Part shown: piece by piece, positions 1 through 8,940 of the stretch
Numbering within the stretch: position 1 is the stretch's first letter
Layout of the letters: the number at the start of each line of letters is the position of its first letter
Assembly: GCF_041890415.1 (NCBI RefSeq)
Contig: NZ_CP169056.1
Location: 1,860,001 to 1,924,000, forward strand
Reading direction: 5' to 3'
Source: Pseudoxanthomonas koreensis_A
Lineage (GTDB): Bacteria > Pseudomonadota > Gammaproteobacteria > Xanthomonadales > Xanthomonadaceae
DNA length: 64,000 bases
The notes under the pieces: model-generated
What the model was told of the DNA's origin: nothing
What the model saw: only the letters and a program-made list of their open reading frames with translations
The model's database searches: none
Program-made: the position numbers and the translations under genes

Positions 1-291
1 GCCCAGTTCGGATATCCATTCCGGGGGCAGCAGGTCCACGCGGGTGGCCAGCACCTGGCCGAGCTTGACGAAGCTCGGCCCCAGTTCCTCCAGCGCGCGG
101 CGCACGCGCTCCGGTGGCGCCATGTGGGCCATGGCCTCGGGATCGTGCCAGTGCAGCAGGCGCCCCGCCTTTTCCAGCGTGCCGGCCAGGCCGACGCGAC
201 GCACCAGGTCGCCAAAACCGTAGCGGATCAGGACCGAGGCGATCTCCTGCAGGCGTCCCAGATCGCGGACGGTGCCCAGGGTCTCCCACAT
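1..291 (-). CDS. UbiB/AarF (ABC1) family atypical kinase, N-terminal part
   Basis: Only the first 97 codons are present; the gene runs off the left edge. The translation starts MWETLGTVRDLGRL and contains EELGPSFVKLGQVLATR at about residues 69-85. This is the KxGQ motif of the UbiB/ABC1/ADCK atypical kinase family, which supports ubiquinone biosynthesis at the inner membrane through ATP-dependent handling of lipid precursors. The ATP-binding lobe and any C-terminal membrane helices lie outside the window, so the choice between UbiB proper and another ABC1 paralogue cannot be made. The start is the first ATG before the conserved block. The gene follows pncC on the same strand after 82 nt. Confidence 0.8.
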   Translation of the reverse strand, partial: MWETLGTVRDLGRLQEIASVLIRYGFGDLVRRVGLAGTLEKAGRLLHWHDPEAMAHMAPPERVRRALEELGPSFVKLGQVLATRVDLLPPEWISELG

Positions 292-373
292 CACGGAGCC
301 CCCGGTGGCAGCCGCAGGCCGGAGGCGCGCACGTGGCTCCTGCCGACCCCTGTGTCCGCGACCGGCTCCATGC

Positions 374-871
374 TCACGGCGGCAATTCCTCGATGCCGGT
401 CAGGGCCTGGCCGACGGTGCGGCGTCGCACCGCCTCGCGGTCGCCGTCGAAATTGAACATCCGGGCATGCGCGTATCCGCCACGCCGCTTCCATGCAATC
501 CAAACGGTGCCCACCGGCTTGCCTTCGCTGCCGCCGCCCGGGCCGGCGATGCCGGTCACCGCCACCGCCACGCTGGCACCGGATTTGACCAGCGCACCGG
601 AGACCATCTCGATGGCGGTTTCGCGGCTGACCGCGCCGTGTTCCTCCAGGGTTTGCGGGTGCACCCCGAGCAGGCCCTGCTTGGCCTCGTAGCTGTACAC
701 CACAAGGCCACAGTCGAACCAGTCCGACGAACCGGGGATGTCGGTCAGGCACTTGGCGATCCAGCCACCGGTGCAGCTTTCGGCGGTGACCAGGCTGTCG
801 CGCGAGGCGCGCAGGCGTTCGCCCAGGGCCTGGGCCTGGGCATACAGCTGAGCGTTGGTGGGAATCGTCAT
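374..871 (-). CDS. pncC: Nicotinamide-nucleotide amidohydrolase PncC (CinA C-terminal domain family)
   Basis: A 165-residue stand-alone CinA C-terminal domain. The family hydrolyses nicotinamide mononucleotide to nicotinate mononucleotide and ammonia in the cytoplasmic NAD salvage cycle. Conserved blocks are TAESCTGG (residues 29-36), YSYEAKQ, the AVSRETA segment and the glycine-rich GIAGPGGGSEGKPVG loop. It lacks the N-terminal MoaB-like COG1058 domain of full CinA, like E. coli PncC. The frame is open a further 33 codons upstream, but the family homology begins just after MTIPTN, so the ATG at 871 is preferred even though its Shine-Dalgarno sequence is weak. Confidence 0.92.
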   Translation of the reverse strand: MTIPTNAQLYAQAQALGERLRASRDSLVTAESCTGGWIAKCLTDIPGSSDWFDCGLVVYSYEAKQGLLGVHPQTLEEHGAVSRETAIEMVSGALVKSGASVAVAVTGIAGPGGGSEGKPVGTVWIAWKRRGGYAHARMFNFDGDREAVRRRTVGQALTGIEELPP

Positions 872-932
872 CGATGCGGGACACGACGGGGAGACATCCG
901 TTGTAGCCCAAACGCCAGCGGCTGTCTCCACC

Positions 933-966
933 GCGCGCGCGCGGACATGGCGCGCGCGCGGACATG
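933..966. repeat. Perfect 17-bp tandem direct repeat
   Basis: The 17-mer GCGCGCGCGCGGACATG occurs twice head to tail (933-949 and 950-966) in the gap between the 3' end of the TonB-receptor gene and the start of pncC. The alternating GC stretch could adopt unusual DNA structure or be slippage-prone. No function can be assigned. Confidence 0.6.
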
Positions 967-1040
967 CCACCGCAGCCGGCCCGCTCCGGCCGATCCGCGA
1001 TGGCGCCGCGCACCGCCGGGGGCGATGCGCGGCGTCAGCC

Positions 1041-3644
1041 TCAGTAGCGCACGCGCAGGGTCACGCCGTACAGGCGCGGCGCACCGAGGAAGGCATTCCA
1101 CGAGCCGGCCTGGATCGGTGCATCGATGCCGACTTGCTTGTAGGTCTCGTCGGTCAGGTTCTGGCCCCAGAATTCCAGCATCCAGCGCTGGTCGCGGGCA
1201 CCGAAGCCAAGGCGCGCATTGACCAGGGTGAAGGAATCCTGCGCCTTCTGCGGGTCCAGGTCCGAGCCGGTGTTGTAATCGGACATGTACTTGGCGCCGA
1301 CGTTGAACCGCCCCTGCAGGCTGCCGCCGATGTCCCACCCGTAGGTGACCGAGGCATTGCCCGACCATTTGGGCGCGAAGCTCATCTGGTTGCCCGGCAA
1401 CAGCGCCAGGTCCGCGTCCGGCAGCAGGTCGTCGCCGTACTCGGTTTCGGCGTAGGTGAAGCCGCCCTGGAAGGACAGCCCGCGCAGGCCGGTCTGCCAC
1501 ATCAGCTCGGCGTCCACGCCGCGGGACACGACCTCGGGGATGGAGCGCACCACGAAACTGGTGCCGAGGAAGCTGTTGAGCTGGAAGTCTTCGTAGGTCT
1601 GGTGGAACAGCGCCACGTTGAACAGCAGGTTGCCATCGGCCCAGGTGGTCTTGGCGCCCAGCTCGTAGCTGTCCACGAACTCGCCCGGGAACGAGGTGTC
1701 GTCCACCGGCGTGATGCCCTGGGTGCCGCTGGACAGGCCATCGGACGACTGCACCCGGTCCAGGTTGAAACCGCCCGCCTTGTAGCCGCGCGCGGCCGAC
1801 AGGTAGGTCATCACGTCGTCGGACCAGTTGTAGGCCAGCTTCAGCGTTCCCGACCACTCCTTCTCGGTGCGCGACTGGTCCACGTTGCGTCCGTGATGGG
1901 CGATGTTGGCCCACGGCAGGCACATGTAACCGGCGATCGAGGGCGCAACGGCCGGCACCAGGCCGCCCAGCAGTTGCTGCTGCAGTGGCGCCGGCAGGGT
2001 GGAGAAGCCGTTGATGCGCTGGGCCAGCGCCCCGCCCACCCGCGCTGCGGGGTTGGCCAGGGTGGCTGCACAGGCGACGCTGCCGTTGGGATTGGTATAG
2101 GCCGAGCGCAGCTCCTTCTTCTCGTGGGTGTAGCGCAGGCCCACGGTCACGTCCAGGGCATCGGTGGCATGCCAAGTATTGTTGGTGAAGATCGCGGTGC
2201 TGCGTGCGTTCTGTTCGTGGCGGTCAAGCGCAGCCAGCCCGGTGTAGTTGCTGCCGAACGGACGGCCGCTGACCTGCGACAGGAAGGTGGCCGGGCCGGC
2301 CTGGTTCACGCTCAGGCCAAGCGGCGCCAGTTGCGCGGCGACGCCAGCCAGCACCTGGCTGCCGACCAGGCTCGACAGGTAGGGCTCATAGGCCGGGCCA
2401 AAGCGGTAGCTTTCGTTGCGGTCCAGGTCCTCGTCGGAGTAGAACAGGCCCACCATCCAGTCGATCCGCTCGCTGGACCCGGTCAGCCGCAGCTCCTGGC
2501 TGAAGGTGGTGAACTTGGTCAGCGACTCGTCCTCGTCCGGCGCGCGATACAGGACATCGGCGGCGCTGTAGTCGAAGTCCAGGCCGTTGATGGCCTGCCA
2601 GTCGCGCCACGCGGTGATGGAGGTCAGCACCGCATCGCCGGCCCAGGGCGTGGTCCAGTTCACCTCGGCCTGGACACCCTTGTCCTTGATGTCCTGTTCG
2701 GTGCTGCGGTTGGCATAGGCCAGGCGCCGCTCCAGGTCTGGCGCGGCGATGACGCCCTCGCCCCCTGGCGTGAGCGCATTGATGATGGCCGCAGTCGGCC
2801 CGCGATGGGTGGTGACGGTAACGCAGCAGTTCTCCTCGCGGCTGGCGTAGTCGGCTGCAAGGTTGACCTCCACGTTGTCCGAGGGCTCCCACAGCAACTG
2901 CCCGCGCAGGGTGTGGAAGTTCTGGTCGCCGTCCCGGGTTTCCTGGCGCGGGCCGGCGCCGGTGCGCACCTCGTCCACGCCATCGCGCTTGCGCTTGGCC
3001 GCGTAGATGCGCATGGCGGAGTTCTCGCCAAGGGCGTCGTTGTAGGCGCCGGACACACCCAGCGCGCCATGGTTGCCCACGGTGACCTCGCCCTCCGCGC
3101 TCTGGGTGTAACTGGGCTTGCGGGTCACCACGTTGATGACGCCCGCGGAGGTGTTCTTGCCGAACACCGTGCCCTGCGGGCCCTTGAGCACCTCGATCCG
3201 CTCCAGCTCGCCCAGGTCGGTGAAGCCGACACTGTTGCGCGGCCGGTACACCCCGTCGATGACCACGCCCACCGAGGACTCCAGGCCGGCGTTGTCGCCC
3301 ACCGTGCCGATGCCGCGGATGCGTGCGGTGGTCTGCGCCGCACTCTGGGTGCTGGTGACGGTCAGGCCCGGGACCAGGACCTGCAGGTCCTTGATGTCGC
3401 GCACGCCTGTGTCCTGCAACAGTTGTTCGCCCAGTACGTTGACCACGATGGGCACTTCCTGGAGTGCCTGCTCGCGCTTCTGCGCGGTGACGGTGAGGCC
3501 CGACAGGGTGACCGGCTCCTCGCTGCGCGGGGCCTCGCCCGCGCCGGCCTCCTGTGCCTGCGCCGAAGGCGCGGCGGCCAGGCTGGACAAGGCAGCGATC
3601 ACGGCAATCGCCAATGCGGTGTGTTGCAGCGTCCCACTAGTCAT
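1041..3644 (-). CDS. TonB-dependent outer membrane receptor
   Basis: A protein of 867 residues. A Sec signal peptide (residues 1-30, ending SAQA) is followed by a plug domain: QEVPIVVNVLGEQLLQDTGV, then IRGIGT and a VLKGPQGTVFGKNTSAGVINVV block. The rest looks like a 22-strand barrel ending in LRVRY with a terminal aromatic residue, as expected for outer-membrane insertion. Such receptors import siderophores, vitamin B12, sugars or other scarce ligands using TonB energy. This one resembles the large Caulobacter/Xanthomonas class, and nothing in the sequence fixes its substrate. No FecIR pair, TonB gene or periplasmic partner adjoins it. The start at 3644 has a strong GGGGAGG ribosome binding site; the frame is open 31 codons further upstream. 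Confidence 0.93.
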   Translation of the reverse strand: MTSGTLQHTALAIAVIAALSSLAAAPSAQAQEAGAGEAPRSEEPVTLSGLTVTAQKREQALQEVPIVVNVLGEQLLQDTGVRDIKDLQVLVPGLTVTSTQSAAQTTARIRGIGTVGDNAGLESSVGVVIDGVYRPRNSVGFTDLGELERIEVLKGPQGTVFGKNTSAGVINVVTRKPSYTQSAEGEVTVGNHGALGVSGAYNDALGENSAMRIYAAKRKRDGVDEVRTGAGPRQETRDGDQNFHTLRGQLLWEPSDNVEVNLAADYASREENCCVTVTTHRGPTAAIINALTPGGEGVIAAPDLERRLAYANRSTEQDIKDKGVQAEVNWTTPWAGDAVLTSITAWRDWQAINGLDFDYSAADVLYRAPDEDESLTKFTTFSQELRLTGSSERIDWMVGLFYSDEDLDRNESYRFGPAYEPYLSSLVGSQVLAGVAAQLAPLGLSVNQAGPATFLSQVSGRPFGSNYTGLAALDRHEQNARSTAIFTNNTWHATDALDVTVGLRYTHEKKELRSAYTNPNGSVACAATLANPAARVGGALAQRINGFSTLPAPLQQQLLGGLVPAVAPSIAGYMCLPWANIAHHGRNVDQSRTEKEWSGTLKLAYNWSDDVMTYLSAARGYKAGGFNLDRVQSSDGLSSGTQGITPVDDTSFPGEFVDSYELGAKTTWADGNLLFNVALFHQTYEDFQLNSFLGTSFVVRSIPEVVSRGVDAELMWQTGLRGLSFQGGFTYAETEYGDDLLPDADLALLPGNQMSFAPKWSGNASVTYGWDIGGSLQGRFNVGAKYMSDYNTGSDLDPQKAQDSFTLVNARLGFGARDQRWMLEFWGQNLTDETYKQVGIDAPIQAGSWNAFLGAPRLYGVTLRVRY

Positions 3645-3785
3645 GACCACCTCCCCTCGCAATGTGACGGCAGATGCATTTACGTGTGTTGCATGACCTT
3701 GGACGTTATCAGCTTTCGGGCTTGCCGCATCTTGCATTGCGGCGATACGCCCATGCAGGTTTTGGGATGGAGCGCACCCGGGCGC

Positions 3786-4745
3786 TCATGCATCGTTCGC
3801 GCAACCCGTGCATTGCGCCTCATTCTCGCTTTCCATCTGCAAGGTCACGTGGCGGATGCCATGGCGCTGGACCAGCATGCCTTCCAGTTCGCGGCGCACG
3901 GCCACCGCGTCGCCGTCACCGTCCATCACCACGTGCGCGGTCAGCGCCGGGGTGCTCGAGGCCAGGGCCCATACATGCAGGTCATGCAGGCCCACCACCC
4001 GCGGATGGGCCTGCAGGTCACCGCGCAGCACCGCCAGGTCCACCCCGCGCGGCACGCCTTCCATCAGCACATTGAGCGCTTCGCGCACCAGCACCCAGGT
4101 GCGCGGCAGGACCCACAGCCCGATCAGCGCCGCCAGCAGCGGGTCGACCCACAGCCAGCCGGTCAGGCCGATCACGATGGCCGCCACGATCACCGCAACC
4201 GACCCCAGCATGTCGCTCCACACTTCCAGGTAGGCGCCCTTGAGATTCAGGCTCTGGCCGCTGCCGGCGTGCAGCAGCCGCATCGCCACCAGGTTGCAGG
4301 CCAGCCCGATGACAGCCACCCCGAGCATGCCCCAGCTGGCAACGGGAACCGGCGAACGGAACCGGTGCACCGCCTCCCACAGGATGTAGCCGGCCAGCAC
4401 GAACAGCAGGCCGCCGTTGGCCAGTGCGCCCAGCGCCTCGAAACGCACATAGCCGTAGGTGCGGCGCGCATCCGGTGGCCGCCGTGCCAGGCGCACCGCG
4501 ATCAGGGCGATGGCCAGGGCAAGGGTATCGGTGGCCATGTGCGCCGCATCGGACAGCAATGCCAGGCTGTTGGTCAGCCACGCGCCGGCCATCTCGGCCA
4601 GCAGCACCGTGGCGGTCAGGCCGAGTGCCCACCACAAGGGCTTCTCGTAGCGGATTTCCGACGGCACGTGGGTATGCCCACCGGGACCGTGGTGGTGCCC
4701 GGCGTGGGCATGGCCGTGATCGGCGTGATGGTGGTCGTGTTCCAT
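3786..4745 (-). CDS. Cation diffusion facilitator (Zn/Co/Cd efflux, CzcD/ZitB type)
   Basis: An inner-membrane metal/proton antiporter of 319 residues that exports Zn2+ and related divalent ions. The N-terminus is rich in histidine (HDHHHADHGHAHAGHHH), typical of a metal-sensing or metal-delivery segment. Six transmembrane segments follow. Metal-site residues are visible in SLALLSDAAHMATDTLAL (HxxxD of TM2) and AYLEVWSDMLGS (TM5). The C-terminal cytoplasmic ferredoxin-like domain contains LHDLHVWAL, and the tail ends ESENEAQCTGCANDA with a CxxC. The ATG at 4745 is taken; an in-frame GTG lies three codons upstream. The gene is divergent from the sugar dehydrogenase and 141 nt upstream of the TonB receptor. 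Confidence 0.92.
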   Translation of the reverse strand: MEHDHHHADHGHAHAGHHHGPGGHTHVPSEIRYEKPLWWALGLTATVLLAEMAGAWLTNSLALLSDAAHMATDTLALAIALIAVRLARRPPDARRTYGYVRFEALGALANGGLLFVLAGYILWEAVHRFRSPVPVASWGMLGVAVIGLACNLVAMRLLHAGSGQSLNLKGAYLEVWSDMLGSVAVIVAAIVIGLTGWLWVDPLLAALIGLWVLPRTWVLVREALNVLMEGVPRGVDLAVLRGDLQAHPRVVGLHDLHVWALASSTPALTAHVVMDGDGDAVAVRRELEGMLVQRHGIRHVTLQMESENEAQCTGCANDA

Positions 4746-4877
4746 GCCGCCCACTATCGGCCCGACCGCCGCCGGAGACTATTACAGCCACGCCCGGGCC
4801 CGTGACGACCCGCTGCCGCCCTGCGGGCTATCCTCGGCCGGCCCCTCCTATCGGCGCACCGCGCCAAAGGAACGATC

Positions 4878-6065
4878 ATGGCTCCGATCAGGCACATCCT
4901 GCTCACCGCTATCACCACCGTCCTGCTGGCGGCCTGCGGCGGCACCCCGGCGCCGGACCAGGACGACATCGCGGCGGCGCCCGCCACCGACACCGCTGCA
5001 TCCACCGATGCCACCACCAGCTTCAGCACCGCCGAAATCGCCCGGTTCGATTCGCCCTGGGCGATGACCTTCCTGCCCGACGGCCGCCTGCTGGTGACCG
5101 AGATGGGCGGTACGCTCAAGCTCTACGACCCGGCCGCCAACAGCACCGGCACCATCAGCGGCGTGCCGGCGGTCGAGCACGTGGCCCAGGGCGGCCTGGG
5201 CGATGTGGTCCTGCACCCGCAGTTCGCCGACAACCAATGGATCTACATCAGCTACGTCGAGCGCGATGACACCGGCCTAGGCGCGGCCGTGGCGCGGGCC
5301 AGGCTGGCCCTGGACGATGCCGGCGGCGGTGCCTTGCAGGACCTGGAGGTGATCTGGCGGCAGACCCCGAAGAAAAGTGGCGACGGCCATTTCGGCTACC
5401 GCATCGCGTTCGCGCCCGACGGCAAGCTGTTCATCAGTTCCAGCGAGCGCAAGGAGTTCGACCCGGCCCAGGACATGGCCGGCAACCTGGGCAAGATCGT
5501 GCGCCTCAATGACAACGGCACCCCGGCCGAGGGCAATCCCTTCGCCGACCAGGGCGGCGTGGCCGCGCAGGTCTGGAGCCTGGGCCACCGCAATATCCTG
5601 GGCGTGGCATTCGCCGCCGACGGCCAGCTGTGGGCGCACGAGATGGGACCCAAGGGCGGCGACGAGTTGAACCTGATCGAGCCGGGCCAGAACTACGGCT
5701 ACCCGGTGGTATCGGACGGCAACCACTACGACGACACGCCGATCCCCGACCACGCCACCCGGCCCGAATTCCGCGCCCCGGTGATCAGCTGGACGCCGGT
5801 GATCTCACCGGCCGGCTTCATCATCTACAGCGGCGACCTGTTTCCGGCATGGAAGGGCAGCGGCTTCATCGGCGGCCTGTCGTCGATGTCGCTGGTGCGC
5901 GTCGAGTTCGAGGGCCAGAACGCACGCGAAGCCCAGCGCTTCGACATGGGCCGCCGCATCCGCGAAGTGGAGCAAGGCCCGGACGGCGCGATCTGGCTGC
6001 TGGAGGATGGCGCCCGCAATGGCCAGGGCTGGCTGCTGAAGCTGACCCCGGACGCGGCCGGCTGA
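4878..6065 (+). CDS. PQQ-dependent sugar dehydrogenase (glucose/sorbosone dehydrogenase family) lipoprotein
   Basis: A protein of 395 residues with a lipoprotein signal (LLAACGG; lipidated Cys20) and a low-complexity linker to about residue 50. A six-bladed beta-propeller of the GSDH family follows: FDSPWAMTFLPDGRLLVTE opens the first blade and GDGHFGYRIAFAPDGKLFIS, VWSLGHRNILGVAF and GGDELNLIEPGQNYGYP mark later ones. E. coli Ylii/Asd is the model: a soluble aldose oxidase using PQQ and calcium, here probably anchored to a membrane facing the periplasm. The start has an AAAGGA site. It is transcribed away from the cation facilitator and is followed by a 30-codon frame and mutS. Confidence 0.9.
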   Translation: MAPIRHILLTAITTVLLAACGGTPAPDQDDIAAAPATDTAASTDATTSFSTAEIARFDSPWAMTFLPDGRLLVTEMGGTLKLYDPAANSTGTISGVPAVEHVAQGGLGDVVLHPQFADNQWIYISYVERDDTGLGAAVARARLALDDAGGGALQDLEVIWRQTPKKSGDGHFGYRIAFAPDGKLFISSSERKEFDPAQDMAGNLGKIVRLNDNGTPAEGNPFADQGGVAAQVWSLGHRNILGVAFAADGQLWAHEMGPKGGDELNLIEPGQNYGYPVVSDGNHYDDTPIPDHATRPEFRAPVISWTPVISPAGFIIYSGDLFPAWKGSGFIGGLSSMSLVRVEFEGQNAREAQRFDMGRRIREVEQGPDGAIWLLEDGARNGQGWLLKLTPDAAG

Positions 6066-6072
6066 GCACACG

Positions 6073-6165
6073 ATGGCAAGGGGCCGGCACCGCACCGGCC
6101 ACGTGGGCATGGCCCTGTGGCACCACTTCGTGCGCAAGGACGGGGTGCTGCGGCGGATGCTCTAG
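6073..6165 (+). CDS. Possible 30-residue small protein
   Basis: A short frame 7 nt after the sugar dehydrogenase stop encodes a basic, Trp/His-containing peptide that includes GHVGMALWHHFVRKDGVLRRML. Its hydrophobic-basic composition and terminal TAG before the mutS leader make it more protein-like than random GC-rich DNA. No clear ribosome binding site other than read-through from the upstream gene is visible, and no family is recognised. It may be a genuine small ORF or the remnant of a gene. Confidence 0.3.
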   Translation: MARGRHRTGHVGMALWHHFVRKDGVLRRML

Positions 6166-6301
6166 CAGCCCACCCGCGCCGCGCCTACCCCTTACAATCC
6201 ACGATCCATCACGACGCGCGCCAGGCACGGACCGGGCCACGGCCTGCCGCGCCTGCCCGCCACGCCGCGCGCGCCAGACCCCCAGTCCCGACTACCACGC
6301 A

Positions 6302-8923
6302 ATGGCCAAACCGAGCGGCGCGCAGCCCGAACACACCCCGCTGATGAAGCAGTTCTTCGCAGCCAAGTCCGAGTACCCGGACCTGCTGCTGTTCTTCCGC
6401 ATGGGTGACTTCTACGAGCTGTTCTACGACGACGCGCGCAAGGCCGCGCGGCTGCTCGACATCACCCTGACCCAGCGCGGCAGTTCCGGCGGCGCGCCGA
6501 TCCCGATGGCCGGTGTGCCGGTGCATGCCTATGAGGGCTATCTGGCGCGGCTGGTGGCGCTGGGCGAATCGGTGGCCATCTGCGAGCAGGTCGGTGACCC
6601 GGCAACCAGCAAGGGCCTGGTCGAGCGCAAGGTGGTGCGGGTGGTCACGCCCGGCACGGTCACCGACGAGGCGCTGCTGGACGAGCGCCGCGACACCCTG
6701 CTGATGGCGGTGGCGCGCGGCACAACATCCGACAGAAGCCGCGGCTACGGCCTGGCCTGGGCCGACCTGGCCGGCGGTCGCTTCATGGTCAACGAGGTGC
6801 AGGGCGATGACGCGCTGCTGGCCGAGCTGGCGCGGCTTGAGCCGGCCGAGTTGCTGCTGCCGGACGAGGAAGGCTGGCCTGCACTGGGTATCTCCGGTGC
6901 CAGCCGGCGCCGCCCGCCCTGGCTGTTCGACCCCGACAGCGGACGCCGCCAGTTGCTGCGTTTCTTCGGCCTGCACGACCTCACCGGCTTCGGCATCGAG
7001 GACAAGCCGCTGGCCGTGGGCGCGGCCGGCGCCCTGCTCGGCTACGTCGAGGAAACCCAGAAGCAGCGCCTGCCACACCTGACCTCGATTGCGGTGGAAA
7101 CCGCCGGCGAAGCCATCGCGATGAACGCGGCCACCCGCCGCCACCTGGAGCTGGATACGCGGGTGGACGGCCAGACCCGGCACACCCTGCTGGGCGTGCT
7201 CGATTCCACCATCACCCCGATGGGTGGGCGCCTGCTGCGACGCTGGCTGCACCGCCCGCTGCGCGACCGCCGCGTGCTGGGCGAGCGCCACCACGCCGTG
7301 GCGACCCTGATCGAACGCGGTGCCGATACCGACCTGCGCGAGCGCTTCCGCGGCCTGGGCGACATCGAGCGCATCCTCACCCGGGTTGCGCTGCGCTCGG
7401 CACGCCCGCGCGACCTGTCCACCCTGCGCGACGGCCTGGCGATGCTGCCGGCGCTGCGCGAAGTGCTGGCCCCGCTGGATTCGCCGCGGCTGGCCGCGCT
7501 GGCCGCGGAGATGGGCCAGCACGACGAGACCGCGCACCTGCTGGCCAGTGCAGTGGCCGCGCAGCCACCGCTGAAGCTGGCCGACGGTGGCGTGATCGCC
7601 GAGGACCATGACGCCGAGCTGGACGAACTGCGGCGGCTGTCCACCCACGCCGACCAGTTCCTGGTCGACCTTGAAACGCGCGAGCGCCAGGCCACCGGCA
7701 TCGCCACGCTCAAGGTCGGCTACAACCGCGTGCACGGTTACTACATCGAGATCAGCAAGGGACAGGCGGACAAGGCTCCGGTGCACTACACCCGGCGCCA
7801 GACCCTGACCGGCGCCGAGCGCTACATCACCGAGGAACTGAAGACGTTCGAGGACAAGGTGCTGTCGGCGCGCGAACGGGCGCTGGCGCGCGAGAAGTAT
7901 CTCTACGAGGCGCTGCTGGATGCGCTCAATGCCGGGCTCGAACCGCTCAAGCGCTGCGCGGCCGCGTTGAGCGAGCTGGACGTACTGGCCGGCTTCGCCG
8001 AGCGCGCCCAGGCGCTGGACTGGTCGCAGCCGCAGCTGGTGGATTCGCCCTGCCTGCGCATCGAGCGCGGCCGGCATCCGGTGGTGGAGGCCGTGCGCGA
8101 GGAGCCGTTCGAGCCCAACGACCTGCTCCTGCACGCCGAAAGCGCCGACAACCCCGAGGTCGTGCCGCGACGCATGCTGGTGATCACCGGCCCGAACATG
8201 GGCGGCAAGAGCACCTACATGCGCCAGAACGCGCTGATCGTGCTGCTGGCCCACATCGGCAGTTTCGTGCCGGCCGCGCGCGCGCAGATCGGCCCGATCG
8301 ACCGCATCCTCACCCGCATCGGTGCCGGCGACGACCTGGCCCGCGGCCAGTCCACCTTCATGGTGGAGATGGCCGAGACCAGCTACATCCTGCACCACGC
8401 CACCGAGCATTCGCTGGTGCTGATGGACGAGATCGGCCGCGGCACCTCCACCTACGACGGCCTGGCCCTGGCCGACGCGGTGGCCGGCCACCTGGCCACG
8501 GTCAACCGCTGCTGGACGTTATTTGCCACCCACTACTTCGAGCTGACCGCGCTGGCCACGCCCGGCAGCGGCATCGCCAATGTGCACCTGGATGCGGTGG
8601 AGCACGGCGATGCGCTGGTGTTCATGCACGCGGTCAAGGATGGCGCGGCAGACCGCAGCTTCGGCCTGCAGGTGGCCGCACTGGCCGGCCTGCCCAGGGC
8701 GACCCTGGCCCAGGCCCGGCGCCGGCTGTCCGAACTGGAGCAACGCGGGCGCCAGACCCACGCGGCGCAGATGGCGCCCCAGGCGCTGGACGCACCACAG
8801 CAGATCGGCCTGTTCGCCGCCGCGCCATCGGCGGCGCAGGAAGCCCTGGCCGCGCTGGATCCGGATGAACTGAGCCCGAAACAGGCGCTGGAAGCGCTGT
8901 ACCGGCTGAAGTCGCTGCTGTAG
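6302..8923 (+). CDS. mutS: DNA mismatch repair protein MutS
   Basis: A protein of 873 residues, close to E. coli MutS (853). It recognises mispairs and small loops and, with MutL, starts methyl-directed or nick-directed repair. The mismatch-reading Phe-x-Glu motif is GDFYELFYDDA (Phe37, Glu39). The connector, lever and clamp domains follow, then the ABC-type ATPase: Walker A GPNMGGKSTYMRQ (about residue 631), the DDLARGQSTFMVEM signature, Walker B LVLMDEIGRGTSTYDG and the FATHYFELT switch. A C-terminal tetramerisation segment is present (DPDELSPKQALEALYRLK). The frame is open far upstream, but homology begins at this ATG. A TACAAT hexamer at 6193-6198 could be a -10 element, without a clear -35. 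Confidence 0.98.
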   Translation: MAKPSGAQPEHTPLMKQFFAAKSEYPDLLLFFRMGDFYELFYDDARKAARLLDITLTQRGSSGGAPIPMAGVPVHAYEGYLARLVALGESVAICEQVGDPATSKGLVERKVVRVVTPGTVTDEALLDERRDTLLMAVARGTTSDRSRGYGLAWADLAGGRFMVNEVQGDDALLAELARLEPAELLLPDEEGWPALGISGASRRRPPWLFDPDSGRRQLLRFFGLHDLTGFGIEDKPLAVGAAGALLGYVEETQKQRLPHLTSIAVETAGEAIAMNAATRRHLELDTRVDGQTRHTLLGVLDSTITPMGGRLLRRWLHRPLRDRRVLGERHHAVATLIERGADTDLRERFRGLGDIERILTRVALRSARPRDLSTLRDGLAMLPALREVLAPLDSPRLAALAAEMGQHDETAHLLASAVAAQPPLKLADGGVIAEDHDAELDELRRLSTHADQFLVDLETRERQATGIATLKVGYNRVHGYYIEISKGQADKAPVHYTRRQTLTGAERYITEELKTFEDKVLSARERALAREKYLYEALLDALNAGLEPLKRCAAALSELDVLAGFAERAQALDWSQPQLVDSPCLRIERGRHPVVEAVREEPFEPNDLLLHAESADNPEVVPRRMLVITGPNMGGKSTYMRQNALIVLLAHIGSFVPAARAQIGPIDRILTRIGAGDDLARGQSTFMVEMAETSYILHHATEHSLVLMDEIGRGTSTYDGLALADAVAGHLATVNRCWTLFATHYFELTALATPGSGIANVHLDAVEHGDALVFMHAVKDGAADRSFGLQVAALAGLPRATLAQARRRLSELEQRGRQTHAAQMAPQALDAPQQIGLFAAAPSAAQEALAALDPDELSPKQALEALYRLKSLL

Positions 8924-8940
8924 CCGGCGGGTGGTCGCGG

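Noticed and set aside
3724..3743. GCCGCA-8-TGCGGC inverted repeat between the cation facilitator and TonB receptor genes
   Set aside because: Short stem with no T run, and not positioned as an operator for either gene; likely chance.
855..4805. A very long open frame (over 1300 codons) on the plus strand across the TonB receptor and cation facilitator genes
   Set aside because: It is antisense to two clear genes, is dominated by His/Gln/Ala/Gly as expected from GC-rich third positions, and has no family signature.
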